Below, in pieces: positions 46,975 through 58,890 of a DNA stretch of 64,000 bases (position 1 is its first letter; every line of letters begins with the position of its first letter). A program made the translations under genes and the position numbers. The stretch covers positions 434,001 to 498,000 of the forward strand of contig PUDQ02000056.1 in the NCBI GenBank assembly GCA_002964805.2, written 5' to 3'. The notes beneath the pieces are model-generated. The model searched no databases, was not told the DNA's origin, and saw only the letters and a list, made by a program, of their open reading frames with translations. This DNA is from Trametes villosa (lineage: Eukaryota; Basidiomycota; Agaricomycetes; Polyporales; Polyporaceae).

Positions 46975-47713
46975 ATGCTGGCCACCACCATCCTCGCCGC
47001 CTCACGCGCACACGTCCGGCACTCGCACTCCACTCCCGCGGCGTGGTCCAGACTATACGCGACCGCGTCGGGCGGGCGGCCGCTCATCGGGCGGTACAAC
47101 CACGTCCCCGTCGAGCTCGCGCGCGTGCAGTCCGGCCGCAACGTCCGCCTGCGCGACTACGAGACGCAGAAGGCGCTGAAGCGCTTCAGCTATGACTTGA
47201 AGCTCGTTGATGGCAAGGTCCTCGTCGCCGACGGGCCGAACTTCATCGGTACGTGGTTCTGCACGCGTGCCGCAGGGCAAGGAAAGCCGGGATGACGGGG
47301 GCTGAGAAGGCGCGCGCGCGGTCAAGGTCCGAACGGGTGCTCGCTGAGGGAGCCGCTGTCGCCGACGTTCCAGGAGGTCGTGCGCAACTTCCGTGGTGCA
47401 AATATCTTGGTGTATGTTTTGAAGGAGGGTACGTGCCAGACTTGTTTATGTCTTACGCTGCTTCTGACGCGTAAAGTGAAGGCACACCGCTCCCCGATAC
47501 GCTGCAGATCCTGCATGAGCACTCGGACCACTATTCCCTGCAGTGCACGAAACCCATGACGTTGGACGGTACGTCGTTACGCATTCATACGGCGCCGCGG
47601 GTTCTGACTGTATGCGTGCAGAACTCAACGCCGAGTGCACGAAGTTCATCAACGAGCACGGCCGCACGCTCGACAAGGAGCAATTCGACGAGGAGTACCC
47701 GTTCACGATCTGA
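46975..47713 (+). CDS. Tse2-like ADP-ribosyltransferase-domain protein
   Basis: Four exons, 46975-47248, 47327-47428, 47482-47568 and 47622-47713, join to 184 residues. The order of conserved elements (a VRLRDYE-like start, a YDL strand, a GPNG-SLRP-like turn, a VVxxFRG and VYxxxEGT strand, then HEHSDHYSLQ and a DELN-type C-terminus) matches the fungal proteins assigned to the Tse2 toxin fold, named after a Pseudomonas type VI secretion effector with an ADP-ribosyltransferase-like fold. What the fungal proteins do is not established. The first ~35 residues are rich in Arg, Ser and Ala without acidic residues and look like a mitochondrial presequence. The gene seems intact. The family call comes from recalled motifs and needs a profile search. 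No immunity-like partner is recognised next to it. Confidence 0.68.
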
Positions 47714-49116
47714 GCAAGCACCCGCAGCTTCACGCTCAGTTCTCAAAACGGCGTGCCCGCCGAACACTACGGGGGGAGGAAGACATCTTGCGTACTCTAC
47801 ACCGAGGCATTTACTCGAGGAAGCGCCAATGGCCATGCTCAAGGTCCCGCGACGGATGCCTGCGCGCATACACTAATATTTGCTCAATAATAGGCGTATA
47901 ATGAACACTGCTCATGACCCACATTTGTCCTGACTCTCCGAGGGAAGCGTGCGCTAACTGCCACAGCTACGAGCAGGAGCATGTATATACTGAGGCCGCG
48001 TGCTGGATATGCTCCATCCCCTCCGACTATCAGACCATCGTGTCTCTTCATGCGCTCTACCTCGGCCTCGTCGACATGCTCCGGTAGCAGTCAGGTATTC
48101 CAGTCCCTCGCATATCCGCCCTTCCGTCAAGCGTCCCCCCTCTAACCGCCGAGCCTTGCGTTCAACGCCCCCAGGTGCGTGGCGCGTTGACGGGTGACGT
48201 TTGTGCGCTGACCTTGACTGCACTCTGGAAGATGCAGCCCCTCCGGGCAGCTGGCACTTTGACGAGGTTGATGCTTGATCCGCCGGCAGCATATCGAGCA
48301 GTTCTACGCTCTCGGGCAGATGCGTGATCGAGGGACATGCTGTGCTGGTGTAGGTTCGCTCACGCGACCTACGGATCTGTCTTATGGACGCAATGCCATG
48401 AGCGCTGTGCGTAGAACGTGATATATGCGCACACATTCTGACCTTCGCGCTGATTATCTGCTTCCCCAGGGCATGCTTCTGCAATCTGCCTATACAAGCT
48501 TGGCAATAGAGCTTCGATAGGAGAACGGTTCTCCTCCTACGGCTTTGTGGGTTCTGAGCGCAGAGCGCAGAGCGCGGAGCTCTCACGTTGAGATAGGGTT
48601 CGTCCGGGGAGTGCGCGCCTTAGGCGAGTGCCGCCTGGATAGCTTCCGCCTATCCCTCAGTGCTGCACCTGCCAATGGCGCTACCATCAGGGGACTCACT
48701 CACTCACTCTCGTCTTCGAAAGCTTTTCTACGGGAGCTCCTGTGGATCCCCCCGTTACCCTGTGGTTATCCTCAACTCACGCTCTTCAGCTCAGCTCTCC
48801 TACCGGTGAACGCGGTATCTCGCCTACGCCGAGAACCACGGACGCACGTCTAAGCGCCCCTCGCCTTCTCGCGCCGCCTTTGTCTACACGAGCCCTCCTT
48901 CTATGCGGATCAGCAGATGCGCGAGCTCTACCTGGCGCCCGCCTTCGCGGCGCATTCATCGGCGGATGCGCGGGGAGAAGCTCGAGGCACCAGGGGTGGA
49001 CTATATCATCTCCTCCAAGCCTCTGTGAAGGGTCGAACGCAGCGGCCCCTCGTCTTGACTCTCGTGCACACTGCACCATTCCCAGACTCGCAGCTGGACA
49101 AGACTAGAGGGAAAGG
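47714..49116. other. intergenic, nothing recognised
   Basis: About 1.4 kb between the Tse2-like gene and the DUF6533 paralogue. Long reverse-strand open frames around 47.95-48.59 kb have no recognisable motif and a composition typical of chance frames. Confidence 0.55.
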
Positions 49117-50889
49117 ATGCCGTCGTCAATATCCATTACGAAGGCGGAACAGATCATCGCTAACCACGCGTTCTTGTAGGTCCTCTCGTACTCTCGTATC
49201 TTGCTACGTTCAACCATATTCACTGATGGCCTCCGATCAGCTTCATCGAGGACTGCGCCAACTACGCTGAGGCAGGTGCGCCTTCTCACCCTCCCCTGCA
49301 TGCTGCGGAGACGCGCCGGCTTACCCCCACTGCAGCGGTGATTTTCCACGAATATGTCATCACGTTCGGGAGCGAGGTGCGGCTCGTCTGGCGGCGTAAG
49401 ATCACGGGCGCGAGCGTCATATTCTTCCTGAACCGGTACATCATGCTCTTCCAAAACGCGATCACCGTCGCGTCGTACTGGCCCTTCTCCAACACCGTAC
49501 GTTCCCCTTGGGATCGCGAAAGTCCTGTATTGACGCTCTGCTTTTGCTTTGGCAGGCGTGAGTATCCTTGCAGCCCCATGCCGCAAGGCCCGCCTGCTCA
49601 CTGTGTACGAGGCAGATGTCTCGTGCTCGGCTGGATGGACCTCTTCCTCAACCTCTTCCCGTACTTTGTTTGGAACGGTCCGTCCGCTCACCTACAAATG
49701 CGTCCTCTACTTAGCTCACCGTCCTCATCCCCGCGCAGCGTTCTCGACACTGCGAGTGTACGCACTGAGCGGCCGCGACTGGCGCATCGCGGCGCTCGTG
49801 TGCTTCCTCATGTGCGGCCCCATCGTCTCAAACGCGGTACGTCTCGCCATCCTCCGTGGCATCCAGAAGACGGCACTGAACATCTCGCGCTCGCGATGCA
49901 GTACAACATCCCGATGCAGCGGCCAGATAACATGGCGCCGCCGTACAACTGCTCCGTCGACAACTCCGTCACGGTCGCCACGCACACCATGTACGTTTCC
50001 TCACCCGTCGACTCCGTCGACCGTCATACTGACGCATGTGGGTTTGTGCGCAGATGTACGCTGTCTCTATCAAGAATGCGAGATCGCGTGACAGGCTGAC
50101 GCGCGTCTCAGTGGTCTACCTGTCGCGCTGCCCGCTCATCCTCGGGGACGCGATCGTGCTCGGGGTGACGTGGTGGAAGACGTACCGGCTGAAGAAGGCG
50201 GCGGATGCCGCGCGCATCCAGACGTCCATCGTCGACCTCCTCCTGCGCGATGGTGCGTCGCGTGCTGGTCCTTGCTAATCCGCGCTGACATCGTTTTCTG
50301 GGAACAGGCACGATATATTTTGGGTGGGTACACCAGCGTGTGCTGTAAGAAGGGGGGACGGTAGGGTGCTTATATGCGTCGGGCCGCGCATAGGACGATG
50401 CTCGTGCTCAACGTCTTGCACATCCTCATCAACTTCATCGTGGCACGCCCCACATTCGCTGCTCGGTTTTCGCGTCCCTAACGAAGTACATACTACCTAC
50501 AGCAAGTGTCCTTCATGGGCGATATCGCCGACGTGTACGCCCCTTACCCACACTCACATCCCCCCATCCCTCATTGACCTCTCGTCCACAGCCTCACTTC
50601 CGTCCTCGTCTCGCGCTTCATCATGAACTTGCGCGACGCCGACGGCCGCGACACCGGCACGAACACGCTCTCCGCCGTCCCCGGCACGCTCGAGAGTTGG
50701 CATGCTACTTCCCCGGCCGCCGCTGGTGCGGGCTCGCTCGTCTTCGCAAATAACTTCGTGGAGTCGCTGGGTGGACCGCTCGAGCATAGGCGCTCGGCTG
50801 GTGGCGAGGATGAGGGTGTGGACCCAGCCCTGGACGTGGCGGTCTTGACCCGCTATGAAGGCTCTGTTGAGAGCGGGGAGAAGGCATAG
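49117..50889 (+). CDS. DUF6533-type multi-pass membrane protein with two 2-nt exons (paralogue 2)
   Basis: Thirteen exons: 49117-49175, 49241-49275, 49336-49496, 49556-49557, 49616-49677, 49739-49836, 49902-49990, 50054-50055, 50112-50252, 50308-50323, 50394-50439, 50503-50534, 50592-50889. They join to 346 residues. DUF6533 signature: FIEDCANYAEA, FHEYVITFGSEVRLVWRRK, FFLNRYIMLFQ. Later helices: LVLGWMDLFLNLFPYFVWN, FSTLRVYALSGRDWRIAAL, GDAIVLGVTWWKTYRL and MLVLNVLHILINFI, then FMGDIADV and a Ser/Glu-rich tail. Exon 4 (GC) and exon 8 (AT) are two nucleotides long, flanked by introns of 56-59 and 56-63 nt with normal splice and branch signals. Exon lengths 35, 161, 2, 62, 98, 89, 2, 141, 16 and 32 are identical in the paralogue at 43.8-45.7 kb. 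Function unknown. Confidence 0.84.
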
Positions 50890-51410
50890 GAGATTCCCTG
50901 AACGACATGTGAGGATCATCGTTATGACTTGGGCTTGTGTAACGCGCTGTAACTTATCAGGATGCGGCACGAGGTCGGCTGTGTAGAGCAGCTGTGGAGA
51001 ATAGCACGTTTCCGACATACCGTATGCACGTTTCCGACATACCGTATGTAATAGGGAGTGTCGGATCGATTAGGATACAAACCCACGGAGGAGTGGGGCA
51101 ACGTCTATTGGTTGTGCAGACCCGTTTTGCGCACCTCAGCCTTGCAAAGTGCTTGAGGCTGTATCCGAAGGAGCTACGTACCTGCGAGGAACTCGGCATT
51201 GCCCCAACAGCTGTGATCTTCTCAACGAGTGCCGGTCCGGAAACTCGCCGATACGGCCGTCCTATGATTGAGTTCGCACGTCATCATCAGCGGACGCAGT
51301 AACAACAACGCCATACTTACCTTCGAACTTGATCTGTTTCTCTTTGTCTTCTACCACCACGTCCCGGGCCTGTGCATTATCGGAGCTACCAACCCAGAAA
51401 CGCACGAGAG
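50890..51410. other. intergenic with a 22-bp tandem duplication
   Basis: No gene is recognised. A 22-bp segment is perfectly duplicated at 51005-51026 and 51027-51048. The end of the stretch is pyrimidine-rich and leads into the acireductone dioxygenase gene. Confidence 0.65.
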
Positions 51411-52174
51411 ATGAGAGCGTACTACCTCGACGACCTCCCCGGCGACCAGCGCCTGCCGCACGACTCTGGCCGCGCCACCTCGCTCGAGACGCTCGCCGCG
51501 CTCGGGGTGCTGTACTGGCGCATCCCTGCGGATGCGCCGGGCGGCTGGGAGGAGAAGATCAACGCGATCGCGGACGAGCGGGGTTACCGCTCGCGCGACG
51601 TGGTCACCGCGAGCCGCGAGACGCTCGGGGAGGACTTTGACGCGAGGATGACAATGTTCTTCAAGGAGTGGGTAGTCGTCGACAGTCATGCGGTTCAGAA
51701 GCTGACTGAACGTCTGCGTATAGGCACATCCACGAGGATGAGGAGATCAGGTACCTCCTCGAGGGTAGCGGCTTCTTCGACGTTCGCGGTACGGCCGGTC
51801 CTCCCTGGGGCGCTGCAACGCCTTGCTGATAACCTGCACGATCTGATAGAGCACACGACGGACTCCTGGGTTAGGTGCCACCTCGGGGCCGGCGACATGA
51901 TCATCCTCCCGGCGGGTATCTACCACCGCTTCACGCTCGACCAGCAGGAGCGCGCGAAGACGCTGCGGCTCTTCAAGGTGCGTTCTCCTCGCCGTGTTGT
52001 CGCGCGCAAAATCTATGTCGAGAAGTTGTACTCACTGGTAACTAGGAGCAACCCAAGTGGGAGGCGCACTACCGCGGTCCTGAGACAGACAGTAACCCGT
52101 ACCGGGTGGAGTATCTCAAGGCATTCCCGGGCGCGGATAGCGTGAATGTGAGGGCTGTGGGGGTGGGTGCCTAG
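51411..52174 (+). CDS. ADI1: acireductone dioxygenase (methionine salvage)
   Basis: Four exons, 51411-51667, 51724-51788, 51850-51977 and 52046-52174, join to 192 residues, close to the usual ~180. The enzyme is a cupin that oxidises 1,2-dihydroxy-3-keto-5-methylthiopentene in the methionine salvage pathway, giving the 2-keto acid precursor of methionine and formate with Fe(II). Family features: start [26 protein letters not shown], metal ligands in HIHEDEE and in [19 protein letters not shown], and a C-terminal PKWEAHYRG with NPYRVEYLK. The start at 51411 is the conserved MRAYY; an upstream in-frame ATG at 51372 is not supported. All introns are GT-AG and the frame closes without damage, so the gene looks functional. 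Confidence 0.93.
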
Positions 52175-52484
52175 CTTTGTTAACGTTGATGCGGGAGGCG
52201 AAGCGCGAGGTGTATGGATCCGTAGGTAGTCGCAGTGCTAGTTCGTATTTGTAGTTGTATTCGGAGCCGATTGAATCACGACGAGCAGGCGATGCTTCTT
52301 TGCGTCAAGGCCCTTCTAAGTGATTAGTGTTGGTCGGAGCGAGTCCTGCAGTTTAGTGGACGTGTGGTTGGGAGATAAAGCTAAAGCGAGGAGAAAGTGT
52401 CACTGTCAGAGAGGCGTACCTAGCGTAACTGCTTGTGGACTTGCGCTCGCTACATATATAAAAAGTCACGGGAACGGTGTATAA
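52175..52484. other. intergenic before the tRNA gene
   Basis: 3' flank of the dioxygenase gene. A TATATAAAAA run at about 52455-52464 lies 20-30 bp before the tRNA and may help position RNA polymerase III. Confidence 0.55.
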
Positions 52485-52574
52485 GACACTATGGCCGAGT
52501 GGTTAAGGCGACAGATTCGAATTCCGATTATCTGTTTCGGTCTCCGAGCGCAGGTTCAAATCCTGCTGGTGTCG
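52485..52574 (+). tRNA. tRNA-Ser (anticodon CGA) with an 8-nt intron
   Basis: A type II tRNA with all arms: acceptor GACACTA pairing with TGGTGTC, D arm GCCGAGTGGTTAAGGC, anticodon stem ACAGA/TCTGT, long variable arm CGG-tct-CCG, and T arm GCAGG-TTCAAAT-CCTGC with discriminator G. The anticodon CGA is at 52518-52520. The anticodon loop has 15 rather than 7 nucleotides, best explained by an 8-nt intron at about 52522-52529, right after position 37, the usual place. A TTTT terminator follows at 52577-52580. It reads the UCG serine codon. Confidence 0.92.
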
Positions 52575-52580
52575 TACTTT

Positions 52581-53654
52581 TACCCCGATACGCAAATGTT
52601 CGTAGCGCGCGATGCCTCGCTGGTCGACGCGGGTGACATTTTCTATCACGTTCTGCTCTTTCGCGAGGCTGTCGAGGTAGCTTACCGCATAGTTTCAAGC
52701 AAAGCCGGGGCCTCATGTGTCGCCAACCTTCATCCAGCGCGACTTGTGGCCTATAGGACTCTTGGAGACACGGCCGACGATGCCGAAGGAACCTCTGGTC
52801 GCACTCGGATACTAGGTGAACTATCCAGCGACGCACGGTATGATACATAGACTTCGGAAGTGACTACGGCTACAGAGAAATAAAAGACAGTATGTTCCCC
52901 TCACATCTCGCCCAGCCGTCCGCCTGCCATGCGCTCACGATACCCAGGTGACTCCGATTTCCACGCGGCGGGCTTCAAGGCATCCTGTGCCAGGATGTCG
53001 CGTTCAAGGAGAGTAGTGGGCCTCAGATTATCGTGATTTTCCACTTACCGGACGCATAGAACGGGGTCCATGGGGTTGACGTTGGTGAACGTGAGCGGAG
53101 GATCTTCCCGACCGCCGGCGAGCGGGCCGCATCGTCTGGGAGAATCGCTCAACCCGCCGTCCGAGTCGTCGCCCTCCAGAGCAAAGCCCGCCGCAGCGGC
53201 TGGATGCCGTCGCCGCCAGATAGGCTGGCTACGTCGGGAGCGAAGAAGGGAAACCTGAATATGAGGCATATCGTCGCGCGGTGAGTGTACGCATTGCATG
53301 TGCCTTGTCGAGGTGTCCCTCACCGGAGCTAGCGGAGAGAAAATCGCCCATCGAGAAGTGATACCGTCTCTACTTCGCTCTGTCGATGACTTGTCATTGC
53401 AAGATAGCAGAGCTCCAGGAGGACGAGCACGCCGCGTGTACTCGCGACGTTGACTTCGACGCATGGAAACGCAGCGAACCTGTGGCTCTTGCGCGGCCTG
53501 CCCGTAGCCGTAGGGAGAGACACGAGCGGGGGGTGAGGACGCATTGGACGAAGTCGACGCGGGGTATCCGAGAAAGCGGCGCTCGAGGAGCCTGCGGGAC
53601 TGGTTAGCACCCGCAGCACCTCGTGGAACGAGCTGGTTCCATAATTTTTGCGCG
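52581..53654. other. intergenic, possible decayed coding sequence
   Basis: No intact gene. A 213-codon reverse frame (53045-53686) has a low-complexity, Arg/Ser-rich composition and no motif I recognise. Confidence 0.5.
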
Positions 53655-54950
53655 TCTAGAACGTGCACCTCGAGGATATGTGCCAAGTTATCTTGGAGGG
53701 GCGTACTTCAGCCCGCTCGAAGCACAGCTGACCAGCTGCGAGAGCGATGCCGTCGGTCCATTCCCACATATGCCGCGGTTTCGCTCGCAGAGGAGGTCGC
53801 GAGGCGTCAAGAGTCCTATGCACCACGAGTTCGCAAGGAAGCGCATCGGTCCTAAGACGTAAACGGAGAAAATTAGTACTCACGTTCAACATACACAAGT
53901 ACCACAAGCTCGCGCCGTCGGACCTAGCCGAGCGGTCGCTGCGCTGCAACAGCCCTCACGCAGCTCACAGAGCTCGCTTAGGCAGGTGGCTCCGTCTCCC
54001 TCGCGTTCGTACTACCCCAGAATCGACAGGGTCCTGGACGAATGTCTTCATTGCAGAGTGGTTTGGCTCTGAGCTAGCACCTGTCTCGGGCCCACATTGC
54101 AGCGCTCAGAAGGGCGCTGCCGGAGCCCATGAAGACCTGGTTGATGCGCCTCAGACGACAGTTGACGGATGCGCGGCGCGCCGCCCCTCACACACTAGAC
54201 CGGAGCATGTTAAGCAGATCCCGAGTAGTAGGCGGCCCAATTGTGCTCACCGTGCACATCACCTGCGGTGGCGGCGTCGAAAGATAGATTGCCGTCGTAC
54301 GTACGGGAGGTACCTTGTGCGACAGGGCCATTGAGGTAAGAGGTCGTTCACAAGGCCAAATCGTCCCTGGCGCAGCGCGTTCGCTAGGAACTGACAAAGT
54401 AGCGGCTAGAAACGTCCGAAACCTAGCTTGGCCCAACACGAAAGTCTCCAATGGCCGGTAGAATGGCTCTCACATCTGATGCAGGGCGTCCCGGCCCCGT
54501 TGGGCATGCCTACGATTTGACTGGACGCGAAATGCATCCGAGCGTCGCAGAGAAGGAGAAGACCTGTCAAGTGTCAAGTCTATCAGTACGATGCCCACGG
54601 GAACAAGATGGTGGTAGTTTGCAGGAAGAGCCAGTACCTGACATGCGGTGCGTGCTTCCGTCGGGCGACGGTCGACGATCCGACAGCAGAGGCTCAGAGA
54701 CAGGGGTATGCAATTCCAGCGCATCGGTGGTTTGTGTTCGTACGTGTGGGGAGATACGGCGGGGTTACTGATCAGCTGCCCTCCCGCCCCGAGAAAGCGC
54801 AGGCGCGGCCGTGCCGCCACGCACCCACACCCTTCAAACAAGCTACCACCAAAAACCACCGCCCATAACTTCGCGCGGGACCTGGCGCGCACACGGCGCG
54901 GACCGGACGCCGCTAATATGCCCGATCAGTACGCAGCTGGCTGCCAGCAT
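53655..54950. repeat. direct repeat R1 (~1.3 kb)
   Basis: Repeated in the same orientation at 57505-58830, with many substitutions and small indels. On the reverse strand it contains a GASLWYLCMLNV-like stretch ending at a GTGAGT donor, which could be a relic of a DUF6533-type helix. On the forward strand both copies keep a QVYQYDAHGNKMVVV-like and an IPAHRWFVFVR-like segment. No copy has an intact gene, and the identity of the source is not established. Confidence 0.7.
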
Positions 54951-57504
54951 GGGCATCTGATGCACTGATCGCGCAATGCACGAGTCAGTTTATGGCGAAC
55001 GCCTCCAGAGTCCAGACTGACGCAGGTGGCGGGGCTGCCGTAACGCTGTAAACGATGGCCGCTGGCATAACTCCGCGTGCAGCGTACAAGCTCCGCGCCG
55101 GCCCGGGACTCCATGACTCTGCAGTCCAGCGAACTGGGCCCTCGTGGTTCAGTAGGTTGGTGCATGCCTGAGTGGCAGGCAAAGACACACTGTGTCTGGG
55201 GTGTTGCTCGCTGAAGATCAGCTGAGGATACGCGAAAGTCTATTCGCGTACTCCGTGACAGCGGACGCACAGGCTTCTGGCACTCTTCCTAGTTCACCAT
55301 GTGAGTACGAAGCCTGAGATTCGTAATCTTTGGTCGGACGTACCTAGTTGTATGTATATCCAGCCCGTATCCGCCGTATGGAATGTAGACGGGTTCGGGA
55401 GTATAACAGGGGCCATGGCGGGTCCGAAAAACTTTGCGCGTACGTTGTGCAACGTACCAGACTCGCGCACTGCCTGTCAGTTACGTTAGCGGGACAGATT
55501 CCTTCACACCTGGAAAATGATTTGTGAAGGAACGAGCGCATGACTGACCGGTGTCATAGAAGCTCTGTCTAGAACTTGAAACGCAGAGCAGGCACCGCAG
55601 CGGGTGTCAATCCGGTGGCGCAAGGGGAGAGGAATGCACAACAGTGGCGCGCTGGTGCTCTGCGGCGCGAAAGAGCGGCCGGGTACAATGCTGGGGTTTG
55701 CCGGATTCCGAATTTGCGGGGATAATGAGATCCACGCCTGCAGCAGTGTAGAAGGGATCAAGACGACCCGGGAGAGTCTATGCGCCGTATCACGAACCAC
55801 ATGGCAAGCAAGCGGCATGCCGTTTACGCAGGTTGCATTGTTCCTCGCTCATGGAAGTGGTCGAGCTCACTTTGAGAGCGTACCTATTCAAAACGGTAGC
55901 AGTATTCCCGCCGACTGAGGGTACGAACGATTGTTCAATTTGCGCCGTAAGCGACAGCTCGGGTGATTAGCTTCAAGTGTATTCTCTGTAGCAGGTGGTA
56001 CCACCATAGTCAGGAACGTACCATGCACCGGACGTGTCGCAGTTCGCTGATATGGCAGGCTGCCAGTGGAATGGTCGCGGTCAACTTCAAATCGTTCTTC
56101 GTTCCGGCTTGAATGACATTCGAGCGGGTAACAAACTGAAAATCAATAGAAGCACTGCAGAATGTCATGATATCAACGGCGATAACAAAGGACACATTCA
56201 ATGATCCGGACACACCCACTGGCATGCATGACAGCGGCCGCCGACTCGTCTGGTTCGAAGAGCTGGATCTCTACAATGTGCGATTTTCTGAAGGGTGAAT
56301 ATGCAGGCGTTATTGCAGAGCGTGTTAGCCACCACGTCGTTGCGATGCTCAGAGTAAGACGCACCGTCACTCTCAGCCCGTACAACTGTTTTAAACTCCG
56401 AAACTCGCGGAGCGATTCCTCATAAGCGCTCGTGCAATGAGACAGGCGCCTGCGCGGCCGTGGGCGACCAGATCTCTCTCTCCCTCCCTGGTCTGGGGTC
56501 TATGCCAGCTCATTCCGCGTAACAGCTCTAGCACAACTCAGTCACTTGGGGAAGATTGGACGACTATTCTGCAATATATGCTTGTCGGGAACGAGGCTCG
56601 TTCACCTGCATCATCCTTCCAGACCCCTCATGCTGAGCAGGCGCCGGGGAAAATCTCTAGGGTCTAGCATCAAATGACCCGGACGTTAGCCTCAACGTAC
56701 CCGGACACGCTCTCTCTTCCAGACCTCGATTGAACAATTTATTACTGGCTACCTAACTGTTGAGGACACCTCGACATGGCATTTTTCTTTGGGCGGTGTC
56801 CCGAGCAGATACATCCCGGAATAGATATCAAGGTGCGTACGCGAATATGAGATTTTCCTCTCCTGCTATGTCGCGATCCAGGAGAGTAACAGTACTACCT
56901 GAAGTAGTACCGACCGTCCATGCGTCGGACGCAGAAATAACATCAGTATGGTCGGAGAACCTCGTCGCCGTTGATCGTGTACAAAGCTAAGATAAAACAC
57001 AGCAGATTACAGGTGGAGGCGTAGATGGAACATTTGATCCGGCGTCGTCGGCCTCGGGGGCCAAGCGCTACAGCGGGCGCATGGCTTCCGCCAGTGACTG
57101 CGACGGCGGATGCGACTACGACGGCGGGGTAGGACAGATAGCCCGCGAAGACGGGGTGCTGACGTCGAGCGAGTTCCCATGCGACGTGTCTCGCGAACCA
57201 TGTACGATGCGTCGGGGAATTATATCGTCGGGTATGGATATCTCGATGGACTTTGAGGAGCTGAACTCGTCACTGCGGCACTGCTGGGCTCGGTGAGCAA
57301 GAAGATGTCGCGCGAACGTTCGAGGCTGATCTTCGGCCTCGTTCATTCAGAGATCTTGCTGCTCATCCTCAGTTTTGTCACATGAAGAGTGAGGGGGCGA
57401 AGACATCGCGGGCCCTCGTCGACGCGAGTGATACAACGAAGTGGCACTCGCCTGCCCGTAGGACCATTCAGCACCTACGACACTCAGTCGTGAGACGCCC
57501 TTGC
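54951..57504. other. 2.5-kb region without a recognisable gene
   Basis: Less GC-rich than the spacers, with only short open frames. No RNA gene, repeat or protein motif is recognised. Confidence 0.55.
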
Positions 57505-58830
57505 GCCGAAACGTACTAGACGTGCATTGCGAGGAGATGTGCCAGGCTGGCCTGGAAGGGCGCACTTCAACCCGCTCGAGACACAGCTGACCCGCTGCGA
57601 GAGCGATGCCGTCGGCTTACTCCCACATATGCCGCAGGGTTGCTCACGAAGGGCGTCGCGAGGCGTTTGGGTCCCATGCACCACAAGCTCGCAATGAAGA
57701 GCAGCGGAACTAAGACGTAAAACGTGAATATGAGTACTCACGTTCGACATACAGAAGTACCACAAGCTCGTGCCGTCGGGCACGGCCGAACGGCCGCTGC
57801 TCTGTTTGAACCCTCCCTGGGCCTCTCGCGCAGCCCACGCAGCTCATTGAGAGAGTCGGCACCGTCCCCTCATTTTCGTGCTGCCCCTAAAATCAAGGGG
57901 CCCCTGAACGAATGTCTTCATTGAGAAGTGGTTTGACTCTATGCTAGCACCCGCCTCGGGGCACCATTGCGGCGCTCAGATGGGCGGTGCCCGAACCTAG
58001 TAGGAAGAACTGGTAGATGCGCCCCAGATGACAGTTGACGGATGCGTACTGTGCGACGCCCCTCGCGCACTAGGCCGGAGCAGGTTAAGCAGATCCCGAG
58101 TAGTAGGCGGCCAAACTGTACTCACTGTGCATATCACCTGCGGTGGCGGCGTCGAGAGATAGATTGTCGTCGTACGTACGGGAGGCACCTTGTGTGACAG
58201 GATCACTGAAGTGGGAGAGCCTTCAAAAGGCCAACTTGGTCGTCCCTGGCACAGTGCGTTCGCTAAGAACTTCCAAAGTACATAGCGGGTGGAACTGTCC
58301 GAAACCTAGCTTAGCCGGACAATAATGTTTCCTACAGCCAGTAGAATGGCTCTCACATCTGATGCTAAGCGTTACGGACGGGGCGTTGAGTATGCCTACG
58401 ATTTGACTGGACGTGATGGGCATCAGAACGTCGCAGAGAAAGAGAAGACCTATCAGATGTCAAGTCTATCAGTATAACGTCCACGGGAACAAAATGGTGG
58501 TAGTTCGCAGGGAGGCACTGCAGGACAGTGACACGCGGTGCGTGCTCCCGTCCGGCGTCGACGATCAAGTAGACGCTCGGAGCCAGGGGTATGTAATTCC
58601 AGCGCATTGGTGGTTTGTGTTCGTACGTGCGGGGAGTTACGACGGGGTTACGGGTCATCTGCTCTCCCGCGCCGAGAACGCGCAGGCGTGAGGGTGCCGC
58701 CACGCACTCACACTCTTCAAACAAGCTACCACCATCAATCGCCGCCCATAACTTCGCGCGGGACCTGGCGAGCCCGAGAGGGCGATTCGAACGACGCTAA
58801 TACGCCCGATCAGCACGCAGCTGGCAGCAA
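57505..58830. repeat. direct repeat R2 (~1.3 kb)
   Basis: Second copy of R1, about 3.86 kb downstream of it. Counterparts: GTSLWYFCMSNV for GASLWYLCMLNV on the reverse strand, and QVYQYNVHGNKMVVV and IPAHWWFVFVR on the forward strand. Divergence between the copies suggests an old duplication. Confidence 0.7.
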
Positions 58831-58890
58831 CTTACTCCGAGTCAACGGAGGCGAATGACCCGTAGTGCCGAGGGAGGACCTGAGCATGCA

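Noticed and set aside
47954..48586. 210-codon reverse open frame
   Set aside because: No motif, signal peptide or splice context; composition and overlap with other frames suggest chance.
53045..53686. 213-codon reverse open frame
   Set aside because: Low-complexity Arg/Ser-rich translation without a recognisable domain; it runs into the direct repeat R1.
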